NCBI GenBank assembly: GCA_037447655.1
Contig: JBBHKE010002668.1
Span: 34,827-50,610 of the forward strand
Reading direction: 5' to 3'
Length of the DNA: 15,784 nucleotides
DNA from: Zygnema cylindricum
Taxonomy: Eukaryota > Streptophyta > Zygnematophyceae > Zygnematales > Zygnemataceae
The number at the start of each line of letters is the position of its first letter. Position 1 is the stretch's first letter. The translations under genes and the position numbers were made by a program. Under the pieces are notes generated by a model. The model searched no databases and was not told where the DNA came from. It saw nothing but the letters and a program-made list of their open reading frames with translations. Below are positions 15,716-15,784 of this stretch, piece after piece.

Positions 15716-15784
15716 GGAGAGAGGGAGAGGGAGAGGGAGAGAGAGAGAGGGAGAGGGAAAGGGAGAGGGAGAGGGAGAGGGAGA
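15716..15784. repeat. GAGGGA hexamer array at the right edge
   Basis: Imperfect GAGAGG/GAGGGA repeat running into the window edge, pyrimidine-rich on the TraB sense strand, immediately upstream of the 15703 acceptor. Confidence 0.9.

Noticed and set aside
1-15784. tRNA, rRNA or other structured RNA genes; viral or toxin genes
   Set aside because: None of the characteristic conserved sequences was seen on either strand by eye; a covariance-model scan was not possible.

Overview
This window is nuclear DNA of an intron-rich, AT-rich eukaryote, probably a protist. The genes are split by GT-AG introns packed with low-complexity DNA (CTCCCT/GAGGGA arrays, A/T homopolymers, dinucleotide runs, TTTCAA and TTTTTGACAT arrays). 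All three stop codons end reconstructed frames (TGA 907-909, TAA 2168-2170, TAA 14202-14204, TAG 15291-15293), so the standard code is likely. Pyrimidine-rich repeat-laden introns recall Physarum-like amoebozoans, but other repeat-rich protists fit too; the lineage is not established from sequence alone.

Layout, left to right. (1) 1-909: 3' end of a plus-strand gene A of unknown identity; its last exon (778-909) encodes a hydrophobic segment and stops with TGA. (2) 910-2167: convergent 3' flanks of low complexity. (3) 2168-8005, minus strand: a nearly complete ten-exon gene for a secreted type-B carboxylesterase/cholinesterase-like enzyme of about 570 residues. It has a signal peptide, a Ser-Pro hinge, oxyanion-hole GG, GQSAG nucleophile, DEG acid and PAHG histidine. 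One splice junction (exon 5 to 6) does not keep frame with the obvious sites. (4) 8006-10264: divergent intergenic region of higher complexity carrying three related inverted-repeat elements (MITE-like), a separate 746-bp element with 18-bp terminal inverted repeats, and short tandem repeats. (5) 10937-14204, plus strand, possibly starting at 10265: gene C for a small, unrecognised multi-pass membrane protein with a charged C-terminal tail, rebuilt here from six exons scattered among CT-rich introns. (6) 14205-15290: convergent 3' flanks. (7) 15291 to the right edge, minus strand: the last exon of a TraB-domain protein with a C-terminal membrane anchor; the gene continues outside the window.

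The genes are arranged A> <esterase C> <TraB and look like unrelated housekeeping or accessory genes rather than a pathway. The most unusual signal is recurring 'exon echoes': short degenerate copies of exon sequence inside a neighbouring intron (clear at 2510-2551 and 15665-15703, weaker at 4808-4850, and a 20-bp palindrome at 6702-6721 matching exon 2). Also notable are an approximately 29-bp tandem repeat whose last unit is a splice acceptor (13216-13386) and a perfect 51-bp palindromic junction between two MITE copies (9825-9875).
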